Positions 19,265 to 28,516 of a DNA stretch of 64,000 nucleotides are shown here, in pieces (within the stretch, counting starts at the first letter, position 1; each line of letters starts with the position of its first letter). Source of the stretch: Cohnella mopanensis (GTDB taxonomy: Bacteria > Bacillota > Bacilli > Paenibacillales > Paenibacillaceae); NCBI RefSeq assembly GCF_022352055.1, contig NZ_JAKRWM010000002.1, positions 62,001-126,000 on the forward strand, read 5' to 3'. The notes beneath the pieces are model-generated. The model was given only the letters and a program-made list of their open reading frames with translations. It had not been told where the DNA came from and did not search any database. Made by a program: the position numbers and the translations under genes.

Positions 19265-20224
19265 ATGAGTAACGCGATTTCAAGAAGAATCGAAGAACTT
19301 GAAAAACTGAGCCCGCCATTGACGGCGCAACCTGATTTGGACGAATACTGGGATGAGACGCTCCGGCAATTTGCCGGTAAGCCCTTGAATGCGAAGAGAA
19401 CGCTAATAGAGACGCCGTTTCCATACATGGAAGCCTATAAGGTAGAGTATGAAGGGTTTGATACTACGCCGATTCATGGCTGGTATTTGCTTCCTCGTTT
19501 TCATAACCGTGAAGAGAAGCTTCCATGCGTCGTGCTCTATCACGGATATACGGGGAGCAAAGGTTACCCGGAGGATTACGCATCTTATCTATTAATGGGA
19601 ATCGCCGTGTTCGCGATTGACGTGAGGGGCCAAGCGGGAGATACGGGAAATTTACTCGCTCAGGATTTCGGAATGACGAAGGGCTGGATCACGCAGGGCA
19701 TTCTGGATCGGGATACGTGTTACTACAAAGCGATTACGATAGACGCCCTTAAAGCATTGGACTGGGCCAGCGAGCAGCCGGAGGTGGACGCCGCCCGGAT
19801 ATGCGCTATGGGGGGCAGTCAAGGCGGAGGGCTGGCGATGATCGCCGCGGCGCTTTCGGACAAGCCTGCGATAGCGGTTCCGCACATTCCTAACATGTGT
19901 TATATGGATTTCGGAATATTGAATTCTAGCAGCTCGTTATCGGAAGCGGCTTCCTTCGTCGAACGATTTCCTCATCATTTGGATGCGGTGCTTACGACTC
20001 TCAGTTACTATGACTTGATGAACCTAGCTCATCGTATTCGCATTCCCCTCTTCGTAACCGTTGGACTGAAGGATCCGGTGACGATGCCGGAGACGATCTA
20101 TGCCGCTTATAATCGGGTTCAGTCGGAGAAGAAGATCGTCCCTTACCCTTTCACGGGACATGCGGTAACGGGTGACCAGAACCGTCAAGCTCTTCAATTC
20201 ATTGCCGAGAAATTACTGAAGTAG
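19265..20224 (+). CDS. Acetylxylan esterase / cephalosporin-C deacetylase family hydrolase
   Basis: A 319-residue alpha/beta hydrolase of the AXE1 family, with GGAG before ATG 19265. The nucleophile Ser is in GGSQGGG (around residue 181). DVRGQAGDTGN is the family's oxyanion-side motif, the acid Asp is in VGLKDPVTMP and the His in FTGHAVTG. Family enzymes remove acetyl groups from acetylated xylo-oligosaccharides and other small esters and are cytoplasmic when, as here, no signal peptide is present. It fits the sugar-degrading genes nearby. Confidence 0.9.
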   Translation: MSNAISRRIEELEKLSPPLTAQPDLDEYWDETLRQFAGKPLNAKRTLIETPFPYMEAYKVEYEGFDTTPIHGWYLLPRFHNREEKLPCVVLYHGYTGSKGYPEDYASYLLMGIAVFAIDVRGQAGDTGNLLAQDFGMTKGWITQGILDRDTCYYKAITIDALKALDWASEQPEVDAARICAMGGSQGGGLAMIAAALSDKPAIAVPHIPNMCYMDFGILNSSSSLSEAASFVERFPHHLDAVLTTLSYYDLMNLAHRIRIPLFVTVGLKDPVTMPETIYAAYNRVQSEKKIVPYPFTGHAVTGDQNRQALQFIAEKLLK

Positions 20225-20287
20225 CGGTTATCCGCGAGTGGTCTGCGGTTGGATTGGATATCCTGTCGTTTGCTAACGCGGGATCAG

Positions 20288-20316
20288 AAAAAAAAGCGGC
20301 TCTGCCGCTTTTTTTT
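20288..20316. terminator. Bidirectional terminator between esterase and moaB
   Basis: AAAAAAAAGCGGC at 20288-20300 and GCCGCTTTTTTTT at 20304-20316 make a stem with T-runs on both strands, serving the two convergent genes. Confidence 0.9.
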
Positions 20317-20339
20317 CCATGCGACGCAGCTTGAACAGC

Positions 20340-20858
20340 TCACTTATCTTTATACAATTCCCGCATCACATGGCCCAGCTCGGGCACGATCAAGCGAGTC
20401 ATCGCGAGCCGTACCGCGGCGGTCGAACCGGGCATCGAGAAGACAGCGGTCTTACCGATCGTTCCCGCGATCGCGCGGGACAGGATTGCGGCCGAGCCGA
20501 TATCTTCGGTGAAGCTCAAGAAGCGGAAAATTTCGCCGAAACCGGGCATCTCCTTGACCAGTTGATCGCGTACCGCCTCGTACGTCGTATCCCTGCCCGC
20601 AATGCCCGTCCCACCGTTCAGCAACACGGCTTCAACGTGGGGATTATCGGCAGCCTCGCGCAGTAGCTGGGAGATCCCGTCGTACTCATCCTTCACGATG
20701 GCATACTCCGCAACCGTATAGCCATGTTCCTCTAACAGTTGGCGAATGAGTTGTCCGCTGCTGTCCGTCTCCGGCGTGCGGGTATCGGACACGGTTATAA
20801 TCGCGCAGGCAACGCTTTTGGGCGCTTCCCGCCGATGCTGCTCGGTAGAAGTTGTCAT
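20340..20858 (-). CDS. moaB: Molybdenum cofactor biosynthesis protein B
   Basis: A 172-residue MoaB/MogA-type protein. Its core AIITVSDTRTPETDSSGQLI and the molybdopterin-binding LLNGGTGIAGRDTTYEAV are diagnostic, as is the C-terminal FSMPGSTAAVRLAM. It binds molybdopterin and, by family knowledge, can carry out adenylylation before Mo insertion. AAAGGAG precedes the ATG. It lies 33 bases downstream of a TetR gene on the same strand, so the two may be co-transcribed. No other Mo-cofactor gene is visible. Confidence 0.95.
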   Translation of the reverse strand: MTTSTEQHRREAPKSVACAIITVSDTRTPETDSSGQLIRQLLEEHGYTVAEYAIVKDEYDGISQLLREAADNPHVEAVLLNGGTGIAGRDTTYEAVRDQLVKEMPGFGEIFRFLSFTEDIGSAAILSRAIAGTIGKTAVFSMPGSTAAVRLAMTRLIVPELGHVMRELYKDK

Positions 20859-20891
20859 GAGTTTGGAGTACTCCTTTTTAGCCGTATAAGC

Positions 20892-21509
20892 TTAATTGGT
20901 TTGCGTGACTCCCATCGCGTTATAGATACCTAGCAATGATAAGCGAGTAAGCTGTAGAGACATATGTTCAGGGGAATAGATCATCTGATGGGTGAGCCAC
21001 TTCGTAATTATACCGTGTATAGAGTAGCTTATGTAATCCAATAAAACATCCATGGGAATAAGCAGCTTCTGATCCTTGCTAATTCTCGCTATGCGCTGAT
21101 AGAAGCTTTCACGGATGACTGCGAGCATTTTGTCCGAGAAGAGGGCGGCGTCTACTTTGCCTAACATAACGCTATAGAACATTTTGTGAGCGGCTAGATG
21201 CTCGAACAGATCGACGAAATAAGGATCAGGCACATCGAAATGAGGCGAATAATCGGAGGGGGAGATATCGCTAGACAAGCTGATCAATTCCTCCAGTTTG
21301 TCTCCCGTAATTTTTCTCAACAAGCTTTCTTTGTCGTTATAATGCGCATAGAAGGTGGAACGATTAACATTGGCCCGCTCCGTGATGTCCTTGATGATGA
21401 TATCCCCATATTCCTTCTCTAAGCAAAGAGAGAGAAATGCATCGATAATAAGTTGCTGGGTGCGGAGAATGCGACGGTCCAATAGGGCTTTGGATGAATG
21501 CTCTGGCAT
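20892..21509 (-). CDS. TetR family transcriptional regulator
   Basis: A 205-residue regulator preceded by GGAGGG. The N-terminal helix-turn-helix is clear: IIIKDITERANVNRSTFYAHYNDKESLL (residues about 37-64) is the TetR motif. The C-terminal ligand domain has the TetR_C-type ending found in DhaS-like regulators. It is divergent from the HpaB-like monooxygenase gene across 330 bases and is the likely regulator of the organosulfur-type locus, although control of moaB or of itself is equally possible. Confidence 0.9.
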   Translation of the reverse strand: MPEHSSKALLDRRILRTQQLIIDAFLSLCLEKEYGDIIIKDITERANVNRSTFYAHYNDKESLLRKITGDKLEELISLSSDISPSDYSPHFDVPDPYFVDLFEHLAAHKMFYSVMLGKVDAALFSDKMLAVIRESFYQRIARISKDQKLLIPMDVLLDYISYSIHGIITKWLTHQMIYSPEHMSLQLTRLSLLGIYNAMGVTQTN

Positions 21510-21744
21510 TGGAATTCCCTCCTAAGACAACAAAATATTCATTAACGTTGATTATCCGACAAAATGGAATTAGGCGCTTTGGACCTTGAAGTAACGAACG
21601 GTTGCCGCCAACGGGCAATCCCCCCCGTAGACCCCCCCGATTTATTCCCCCACAAAATAAATGCTCATGTAGGGTTATTTCTCAGTTAAACAATTAAAAG
21701 TCGATTTTTTATCGTTTAAACATCAATAAAAAGGAAACTGAGTG

Positions 21745-21772
21745 TTGATCTTGTTAATTTAATAGCTATCAT
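21745..21772 (+). promoter_or_regulatory. Sigma-A-like promoter for the HpaB-like gene
   Basis: TTGATC at 21745-21750, a 16-base spacer, and TATCAT at 21767-21772. The predicted start of transcription falls near 21779, which supports translation from GTG 21840. The rest of the 330-base gap holds C-runs (21630s), AT-rich sequence and a CTCAGTT/AACTGAG inverted pair at 21681-21687 and 21736-21742 that may be regulatory. Confidence 0.5.
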
Positions 21773-21839
21773 AGTGAATAAATCAAACAAAATCAATCGG
21801 AATATTAGGTTATTGATTTCGAGGGGGAGATGCAAGCAG

Positions 21840-23294
21840 GTGAGGGGAGAAAAGTTCCTTAATAGCTTAAATGATGGGCGATCGGTTTGGTTCGAAGGGA
21901 AAAGGCTCGAAAGTATCCGCGATCACCCCGCCTTTAAGGGAACATTGTCCACGATACGAGATCTATTCCAGATGCTGGATGAGCCGCATCTCCGCGACAA
22001 GGTTGGATTCAAGATTCCTGGCCGCGAACGCTATGCGCATAGCTCGTTTCTCGTCCCTTATACGCAGGAGCAGTTGACTCAGAGAAATCGGTCATTCTCC
22101 TATTGGTCGGCGGAAACCCATGGCATGATGAGCCGCCTCTCGGACTATGCGCGTTCCCTGATAACGGGGTGGTATGCCGCCCGGCACGAGTTAAAGGCCC
22201 TTGATCCGCATTTCGAGCATAAAATCACAAGCTATTACGAGCATGCCAGAGATCAAGATCTGATCTTGACTACGGCGATTATCGATCCTCAGATCGACCG
22301 GTCCAACGGGTTGGACGATAGCCGAATAGCGGAACGGTTCTTGCACGTCATCCGGGAGACGGAGGATGGAATTATCGTGCGAGGGGCCAAAATGATCGCA
22401 ACTGGAGCACCTTACACGCACGATTTCGTTATTTCTTCTTTCCTCAAATTCACTGCCAAGGACGCCCAGCATGCACATGTGCTAATCGTTCCGGCAAATT
22501 CCGCCGGGTTGCATATCGTTTGTCGGGAGTCGTTCGCGGATCAGTTCGAGCAGAACCATCCATTGGGCGCGAAGTACGACGAGATGGATGCCGTTTTATT
22601 CTTCGACGACGTACTCATCCCCTGGGAAAGGGTGCTGCTGCATGGGAACTCGGAGAAGGTACTGGCTTTAAGAGCCAACAAAACGGCAAATGCTCTAGCC
22701 TTCCATCAGAACGTCGTTCGTTTCGTGGCTAAGTTGGAGTTCATTACAGGCGTAACGTTCGCGGTGGCGGAGTCGATAGGGGTGACCGGTTTTCTTCATG
22801 TTCAAGAGAAGCTAGGTGAACTGATTACCCAAATGGATGTCATTAAGGCTTTGATCATCGCCGCGGAAACGCAGGCCAAGCCGGACAACTCGGGCGTTCT
22901 GGTTCCGGAACTGTCCTACATCGATACCGCGAGGAACATCGGGACGAAGTTCTATCCGCGGGCGGTAGACATTTTGCAGCAGATCGGTGCCGGCGGTTTC
23001 ATGCAGACGCCTTCCGGCATGGAAGACTTTTACGGGCCGATCTCTAAGCTGATGCATCTCTATTTCGAAGGGGCAACCGTAAGCGCCGAGAAAAAAGTAC
23101 AGCTATTCAAGCTTGCATGGGATTTGATCGGAAGTCCGCTAGGCTCGAGGCACGAGTTGTATGAACGGTTTTATGCGGGCGACCCGGTAAGAGGATATGC
23201 CAACCAATATCTCGGCTACGATAAAGACCGCCTCATCGACCCGATCTGGGAATTGCTGAAACAGGCAAGCAAAGGCGGAATTGCGCGAGTGTAA
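21840..23294 (+). CDS. HpaB-type flavin-dependent monooxygenase (4-hydroxyphenylacetate 3-hydroxylase family)
   Basis: A 484-residue oxygenase component. GTG 21840 is chosen: GAGGGGGAG lies upstream and the protein then starts RGEKFLNSLNDGRSVWFEG, matching the family's usual opening. Landmarks are AHSSFLVPYTQEQL, the flavin-site stretch GAKMIATGAPYTHDFVI, and FDDVLIPWERVLLHG. Such enzymes hydroxylate with FADH2 from a separate reductase; none is seen in the window. Co-location with DszC-like and LLM oxygenases suggests a sulfur-containing or aromatic substrate rather than hydroxyphenylacetate. It lies 50 bases before the DszC-like gene. Confidence 0.85.
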   Translation: MRGEKFLNSLNDGRSVWFEGKRLESIRDHPAFKGTLSTIRDLFQMLDEPHLRDKVGFKIPGRERYAHSSFLVPYTQEQLTQRNRSFSYWSAETHGMMSRLSDYARSLITGWYAARHELKALDPHFEHKITSYYEHARDQDLILTTAIIDPQIDRSNGLDDSRIAERFLHVIRETEDGIIVRGAKMIATGAPYTHDFVISSFLKFTAKDAQHAHVLIVPANSAGLHIVCRESFADQFEQNHPLGAKYDEMDAVLFFDDVLIPWERVLLHGNSEKVLALRANKTANALAFHQNVVRFVAKLEFITGVTFAVAESIGVTGFLHVQEKLGELITQMDVIKALIIAAETQAKPDNSGVLVPELSYIDTARNIGTKFYPRAVDILQQIGAGGFMQTPSGMEDFYGPISKLMHLYFEGATVSAEKKVQLFKLAWDLIGSPLGSRHELYERFYAGDPVRGYANQYLGYDKDRLIDPIWELLKQASKGGIARV

Positions 23295-23344
23295 CAAAGG
23301 CTGCTAAACAAGCTGCATTGTGTTGGAAGGAAAGGAGAAGAAGG

Positions 23345-24613
23345 ATGGGACATTCAGATGGAGTATGGGGCACCGATCCCTCTGCGGAATATGAACAGTT
23401 GGCATTAAGGTTCAGGTCAGTGTTTGATCGTATCCGCAATAACTCCGTTCAACGGGAGAGGGAGAGAAAGCTGCTTTATGAAGAAATTGAGTGGCTTCGC
23501 GAAGCCGGTATAGGAGCTGTTCGTGTACCTCGGGAGGAAGGTGGCGCTGGAGCGACGCTTCCCCAGTTGTTCAACCTCCTGCTCGAGTTAGCCGAAGCGG
23601 AATCGAACTTGCCTCAAGCTTTGCGAATCCATTATGGTTTCGTAGAGAGGATTCTGAATTTACCTAAGGGCGAGTTAAGAGAAAAATGGCTCAAGCGCAT
23701 AGTTGATGGAGACCTCATCGGGAATGCGTTGACCGAGATCGGCGAAGCGAAAGTGGGCAGCTATGCAACGAAGCTGACCGGCAACAAGGAGCATTTGCTC
23801 TTGAACGGAACCAAGTATTATTCTACGGGGACGATTTATTCCGATTGGATCGTAGTCTCGGCATCGGATGAAGACGAGAACTTGGTCTCGGTAATCGTAT
23901 CCTCGCAAGCCGACGGAGTCACCATTTTGGATGACTGGGATGGCTTTGGCCAAACCCTGACGGGGAGCGGTACGACGACATTTCTTAATACCCCGATCCA
24001 AAAGAATGAAGTTCTGGATACGGAGACGAGCACAAGGTATGGTACCGCATTCGTTCAAATGGTACATCTCGCGACGCTTGCCGGTATTGCCCGCGCAGCT
24101 GCCAAAGAAGTCACCAGGGAGGTTGGGAAACGTCAGAGAACCTACTCTCATGCGGCAGCTTCACGATCAAGCGAAGATCCGCAGGTTCTTCAAGTGGTTG
24201 GAGCCGTTCACAGTCTTGCCTATGCTGCAGGTGCGCTTGTCCAGCAAGCGGCGGAATCGGTCCAAAGAGCTTATGATTCCCGTACATATGGGGATGCGGA
24301 CTATGAGGAGCTTGCGAATATCGAGGCTGAAATTGAAGTCGCTCAGGCACAGACCGTGATCACCAAGCTAACTTTGGATGCTACAGAATTGATATTTAAC
24401 GCACTGGGTGCTTCGGCCACAGCCCGAAGCAAGGGGTTAGATAGGTACTGGCGCAACGCCCGGACGATCGCATCCCATAATCCTCTCATCTATAAAGAGA
24501 GAGTAGTGGGAGATTATACGGTGAACGGAACGAGTCCGCCCTTTGCTTGGCGAACGGGTAACATCCATCTACCCGAAGGCGATCTATTGGCCGCTAGCCA
24601 TGATTCAACCTGA
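23345..24613 (+). CDS. Acyl-CoA dehydrogenase-fold monooxygenase (DszC/SfnB-like)
   Basis: A 422-residue protein; ATG 23345 follows a GGAGAAGAAGG site. It has the acyl-CoA dehydrogenase fold, but KYYSTGTIYSDWIVV and TGSGTTTFLNTPI resemble DszC/SfnB oxygenases, which attack sulfur compounds with reduced flavin, rather than fatty acid enzymes. The C-terminus shows DRYWRNARTIASHNP, typical of that subgroup. It contains no cysteine and only two methionines, fitting expression under sulfur limitation. It probably works with the preceding HpaB-like gene. A terminator separates it from the importer genes. Confidence 0.85.
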   Translation: MGHSDGVWGTDPSAEYEQLALRFRSVFDRIRNNSVQRERERKLLYEEIEWLREAGIGAVRVPREEGGAGATLPQLFNLLLELAEAESNLPQALRIHYGFVERILNLPKGELREKWLKRIVDGDLIGNALTEIGEAKVGSYATKLTGNKEHLLLNGTKYYSTGTIYSDWIVVSASDEDENLVSVIVSSQADGVTILDDWDGFGQTLTGSGTTTFLNTPIQKNEVLDTETSTRYGTAFVQMVHLATLAGIARAAAKEVTREVGKRQRTYSHAAASRSSEDPQVLQVVGAVHSLAYAAGALVQQAAESVQRAYDSRTYGDADYEELANIEAEIEVAQAQTVITKLTLDATELIFNALGASATARSKGLDRYWRNARTIASHNPLIYKERVVGDYTVNGTSPPFAWRTGNIHLPEGDLLAASHDST

Positions 24614-24642
24614 AGAGTTCAAGTGTTGACCAGACAACTGGA

Positions 24643-24685
24643 GACATTGATGCGGCTTATGCTGCCGTCGATGTCTTCTTTTTTT
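24643..24685 (+). terminator. Terminator between the DszC-like gene and metQ
   Basis: GACATTGATGCGGC at 24643-24656 pairs with GCCGTCGATGTC starting at 24664, followed by a TTCTTTTTTT tract. It splits the locus into two transcription units or attenuates read-through. Confidence 0.75.
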
Positions 24686-24726
24686 ACAACAAATAGATAA
24701 AACCAAATTGAAGGAGTGTTCCGGAA

Positions 24727-25635
24727 ATGAGAAAAACAACTGTATTAGTCCTATTAACGATCCTAGCTATTGTCCTATCGGCATGCGGCAACAAGAACAA
24801 TGAAGCGAATCAATCGGCAGCGGGTAATCCGCAAGCCAGTGCGACCCATGTCTCTTCCGAAGCCAATAAATCGTCTTCCGAAGATCCGGAGGATAAAGTC
24901 ATTCATCATATCATGAGCGATGCCGGCTTCAATGCGGATATCGTCAAAATTCTGAAAGAGCAGCTAGCCAAAGACGGATACACGTTAGATCACGTAGTCG
25001 TGAACGACATTATACAGCCTAATAAAATCGTAAACGACGGTGAAGCGGACAGCAACTCGTTCCAACACGAGGCTTATTTCGATCAATTCGTAGCGGATCA
25101 AGGGCTGAAGAACATCTCTAGAGCGTTCTACACGACTTTTACCCCGTCGGGCCTGTATTCCAAGAAGTACAAATCTTTCGCGGAAGTTCCGGACGGGGCA
25201 CTGATCGGTATACCGGTTGATCCCGCCAACAACGGCCGCGCGCTGTTCATGCTCCGGGATTTGGGCTTACTCAAATTGAAAGACGGTGTCGAGGTTATTC
25301 ATACGACGCTTAAGGATATTACGGACAATCCGCACAAATTCAAGTTCAAAGAAGTCGATCAGTTAATGTTGCAACGCACGCTGGATGATGTGGATGTCGG
25401 TTTTTTATTCGCTGGAACGGCCGTGCAGATCGGATTAAAACCCAAACAAGACGCGCTGGCTTTGGAGACGGGCGAAGGGCTACCTTACAAAGGAATCGTA
25501 GCCGTGCGCAACGATCTGCTCGGTTCGCCTAAGATCAAAGCTTTGCAGAAAGCTTACGAAAGCCAGGAGATTAAAGATTTCTATAAATCCAAATACGGCG
25601 ATGCGATCGATTTCTTGGATGAGTTAAACAAATAA
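24727..25635 (+). CDS. metQ: MetQ/NlpA family substrate-binding lipoprotein
   Basis: A 302-residue lipoprotein with AAGGAGTG before ATG 24727. The signal peptide ends in VLSAC (lipidated Cys near residue 21), followed by a Ser/Asn-rich linker of about 35 residues. The binding fold shows the NlpA motifs ADSNSFQHEAYFDQF and IGIPVDPANNGRALFML. Known members bind methionine or related sulfur compounds at the cell surface and deliver them to MetNI. The genes around it are monooxygenases for sulfur compounds, so the ligand may be a methionine derivative or another organosulfur molecule. Confidence 0.9.
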   Translation: MRKTTVLVLLTILAIVLSACGNKNNEANQSAAGNPQASATHVSSEANKSSSEDPEDKVIHHIMSDAGFNADIVKILKEQLAKDGYTLDHVVVNDIIQPNKIVNDGEADSNSFQHEAYFDQFVADQGLKNISRAFYTTFTPSGLYSKKYKSFAEVPDGALIGIPVDPANNGRALFMLRDLGLLKLKDGVEVIHTTLKDITDNPHKFKFKEVDQLMLQRTLDDVDVGFLFAGTAVQIGLKPKQDALALETGEGLPYKGIVAVRNDLLGSPKIKALQKAYESQEIKDFYKSKYGDAIDFLDELNK

Positions 25636-25677
25636 GTGGATTGTCTAACTTCAATACCTAATAAGGAGTGATTTGAG

Positions 25678-26448
25678 ATGATTACTTTACAAAATATTAG
25701 CAAAACGTTTGATACGGCCGGAGGACCGCTGCACGCAGTTTCCTACGCCAGCCTGCATATTCAGCAGGGAGATATTTACGGACTGATCGGGTTCAGCGGT
25801 GCGGGCAAATCGACGTTGTTGCGAACGATCAACTTGCTGGAGAGACCGGATGAAGGCTCGGTCATCGTGGAGGGGCAAGATCTAACGAAACTTTCCGTGC
25901 GCGAGCTAAGGAAGAAACGCTTGTCGATCGGCATGATCTTCCAGCATTTCAATCTGCTTAACAATCTGAATGTATACGATAACGTGTCGTTCCCGTTGGA
26001 GATCGCGAAGGTGTCCAAGGCCGAGCGCAAGCAGCGCATCGAGAACTGTCTGGAAATGGTCGGCCTCTTGGATAAAGCGAAGGCTTTCCCGGCCAAGCTC
26101 AGCGGCGGCCAGAAGCAGCGCGTAGCGATTGCACGGGCATTAGCGAACAATCCGAAAATTCTGCTCTGCGACGAACCGACCTCTTCCGTTGATCCCCAGA
26201 CGACGGGAAGCATATTGGCAGCGCTGCAGGAGATCAATCGGAAGCTCGGCATTACGATCGTTATCGTCACTCACGAGATGAACGTGATTAATGCGATCTG
26301 CAATAAGGTAGCGGTGATGGAGCAAGGGCAAATCGTGGAGAAATTCGATTTGCGAGAGAAGAATATCGTCCCGCAGTCCAACATCGCCCAGTTCTTGTTC
26401 AAGAACGAGATCGTCTTAGCGGGCGAGAGGGAGGTCCAATATGCTTGA
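25678..26448 (+). CDS. metN: MetN-type ABC transporter ATP-binding protein, lacking the C-terminal sensor domain
   Basis: A 256-residue ATPase with ATAAGGAGTG upstream. Walker A is GFSGAGKST, the signature is LSGGQKQRVAIARAL, and Walker B ends LLCDEPTSSVDP. Up to about residue 235 it follows MetN. Typical MetN proteins run to about 340 residues and end in an ACT-like NIL domain that binds methionine and shuts transport; here the protein stops after KNEIVLAGEREVQYA, so that feedback domain is absent. The gene overlaps metI by eight bases. Confidence 0.9.
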   Translation: MITLQNISKTFDTAGGPLHAVSYASLHIQQGDIYGLIGFSGAGKSTLLRTINLLERPDEGSVIVEGQDLTKLSVRELRKKRLSIGMIFQHFNLLNNLNVYDNVSFPLEIAKVSKAERKQRIENCLEMVGLLDKAKAFPAKLSGGQKQRVAIARALANNPKILLCDEPTSSVDPQTTGSILAALQEINRKLGITIVIVTHEMNVINAICNKVAVMEQGQIVEKFDLREKNIVPQSNIAQFLFKNEIVLAGEREVQYA

Positions 26449-27106
26449 TAATGTCATCTATGCATGGCCGGAGCTCGTTCAAGCTCTTATCGAGACTTTC
26501 TACATGCTTATCTTGACGATCCCGATTGCCGTAGCTATCGGTACGCCGCTCGGGACGATCTTGTTCCTGACAAGACCGGATTCCTTCCTTAAATGGCCAA
26601 AATTCTATCTTATCCTGAACGGGGTCGTGAATCTGGTGCGGTCGTTTCCGTTCCTCATTCTCATGATTGCCATTATTCCCTTCACCCGGCTTCTCGTAGG
26701 TACCGCACTCGGCAGCACCGCCGCGACGATACCGATGATCATTAACGCGATTCCTTATTTCGCTAGATTCATCGAGCAAATCTTGCTAGACGTGAACCGC
26801 GGAGTGGTTGATGCGGCGGAGTCCATGGGAGCGAATAAATTGCAAATCGTATGGAAGGTGTTATATACGGAAGCACGCTCCGGAATAGCGAACGCGATTA
26901 CGATCGTTACGGTCAGCTTCCTTTCCTATTCCACCGTTGCAGGGCTTGTGGGGGGTGGAGGGATTGGGGATTTTGCTATCCGTTACGGCTATTACCGCTA
27001 TCAGACGGACGTCATGTTCGTTACGATCATCATCATGGTGCTGTTCGTTCAAGCGTTTCAATTCACGGGAAACTTCATCGTTCGCAAATTAGATAAACGG
27101 TTGTAG
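26441..27106 (+). CDS. metI: MetI-type ABC transporter permease
   Basis: A 221-residue membrane protein of normal MetI length, with five or so hydrophobic helices and GGAGG upstream. The EAA loop VVDAAESMGANKLQIVWKVL is present, as is the family's FLSYSTVAGLVGGGGIGDFA stretch. It forms the channel of the MetQNI importer. Overlap with metN and a 15-base gap to the LLM monooxygenase gene indicate one operon. Confidence 0.93.
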   Translation: MLDNVIYAWPELVQALIETFYMLILTIPIAVAIGTPLGTILFLTRPDSFLKWPKFYLILNGVVNLVRSFPFLILMIAIIPFTRLLVGTALGSTAATIPMIINAIPYFARFIEQILLDVNRGVVDAAESMGANKLQIVWKVLYTEARSGIANAITIVTVSFLSYSTVAGLVGGGGIGDFAIRYGYYRYQTDVMFVTIIIMVLFVQAFQFTGNFIVRKLDKRL

Positions 27107-27121
27107 AGGAGGGAAGAGGTT

Positions 27122-28501
27122 ATGGCGAAAAAAATCCATCTCAATGCGTTCGAAATGAATTGCGTCGGCCACATCTCGCACGGATTATGGCGTCATCCGG
27201 ACAATAATCGGCATCGATACACGGATTTGAGCTACTGGACGGAACTGGCGCAGTTGCTGGAGAAGGGGAAGTTCGATGCTCTGTTCCTCGCAGATGTCGT
27301 TGGAGTCTACGATGTCTACAAACAAGGGGAGGATACGGCAATTCGGGAAGCCGTGCAGATTCCATGCAACGATCCTTTTCTCGTTGTTCCTCCAATGGCT
27401 CTCGTAACGAAAAATTTAGGATTTGCCGTGACCTTCTCCACGACCTACGAGAAGCCATTCGGCCATGCTAGGCGGATATCAACTTTGGATCATTTGACGA
27501 AGGGGAGGCTAGCTTGGAACGTAGTCACCTCATACTTGCCGAGCGCGGCAAGAAACTTCGGTCTGGAAAAGATGGTCCGCCATGATGAGCGTTATGAGAT
27601 CGCCGAGGAATATCTCGACGTCTCCTATAAATTGTGGGAAAGCAGTTGGGAGGATGACGCCGTTATCCGGGATGCGGACAAAGAAATATACACAGACCCG
27701 GATAAGGTTCATCTTGTCTCCCATGAGGGCCGGTATTTCAAGGTTCCAGGACCGCACTTAAGCGAGCCCTCGATCCAACGGACTCCCGTTATCTATCAAG
27801 CAGGAACTTCCGTTCGAGGACGGGCATTCGCGGCCAAACACGCGGAAGCCGTATTCCTTGGCGGAGGGACGGTCGAATCGCTACGGCAATATGTTCTGGA
27901 TATACGCAAGCAGGCGATATCCTTCGGAAGGAATCCCGATCATATCAAGCTTATGACAGGACTGCTGGCCATCGTAGGGAAAACGCGGGAGGAAGCGGAG
28001 AAAAAATACGAGGAATATCAGCGACTATATAGCGTTGAAGGTGTTCTTGCCCATTATGGCGGGGGAAGCGGGTATGATCTATCGGCCTACGATCCTGACG
28101 ATTATCTGGAATACGTGGAGACGGATCATGGGCAAACGGCTGCGGCGCAATTCACTAAGAACAGTCCGAGCAAGAAGACGGTTGGGGAAGTGATTGAAAC
28201 GTTAGGCACTTTAGGCGGTCGAGGGTTATTTGTCGTCGGTACGCCGGAGGAGATTGTCGATAAAATCCAGTATTGGGTAGACGAAACGGGAATCGATGGA
28301 TTCAACGTCACGCAGATTCTCTCTCCGGATACGCTCCGCGATTTCGTGGAGCTCGTTGTCCCCGAGCTGCAACGAAGGGGATTATTCCGGGAGGAATACG
28401 AGGAAGGTACTTTGCGCGAAAGATTGTTCGGGTTAGGAGCGCAGAGATTGCCTGATGATCATCCCGGAGCGCGATACCGTAAGCAACCGACCTTGACCTG
28501 A
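27122..28501 (+). CDS. LLM class flavin-dependent monooxygenase (DszA/NtaA/SnaA type)
   Basis: A 459-residue TIM-barrel oxygenase with GAGGAGGGAAGAGG before ATG 27122. The opening LNAFEMNCVGHISHGLWRHP, then FSTTYEKPFGHARRISTLDHLTKGRLAWNVVTS, are diagnostic of the NtaA/SnaA/DszA/SoxA group, which uses FMNH2 supplied by a separate reductase. DszA oxidises dibenzothiophene sulfone and SnaA-like enzymes act on other small molecules. Its position after a MetQNI-type importer points to an imported organosulfur compound. A close homologue lies at 30744, so two related steps or substrates may be handled. Confidence 0.9.
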   Translation: MAKKIHLNAFEMNCVGHISHGLWRHPDNNRHRYTDLSYWTELAQLLEKGKFDALFLADVVGVYDVYKQGEDTAIREAVQIPCNDPFLVVPPMALVTKNLGFAVTFSTTYEKPFGHARRISTLDHLTKGRLAWNVVTSYLPSAARNFGLEKMVRHDERYEIAEEYLDVSYKLWESSWEDDAVIRDADKEIYTDPDKVHLVSHEGRYFKVPGPHLSEPSIQRTPVIYQAGTSVRGRAFAAKHAEAVFLGGGTVESLRQYVLDIRKQAISFGRNPDHIKLMTGLLAIVGKTREEAEKKYEEYQRLYSVEGVLAHYGGGSGYDLSAYDPDDYLEYVETDHGQTAAAQFTKNSPSKKTVGEVIETLGTLGGRGLFVVGTPEEIVDKIQYWVDETGIDGFNVTQILSPDTLRDFVELVVPELQRRGLFREEYEEGTLRERLFGLGAQRLPDDHPGARYRKQPTLT

Positions 28502-28516
28502 CGAAGGAGGAGCGAC

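Noticed and set aside
21510-21839. Possible riboswitch in the TetR/HpaB intergenic region
   Set aside because: Only C-runs, AT-rich sequence, a promoter and a weak inverted repeat are seen; no known aptamer motif.
24614-24726. Possible SAM riboswitch (S-box) before metQ
   Set aside because: The 113-base gap holds an ordinary terminator and lacks the conserved S-box motifs and length.
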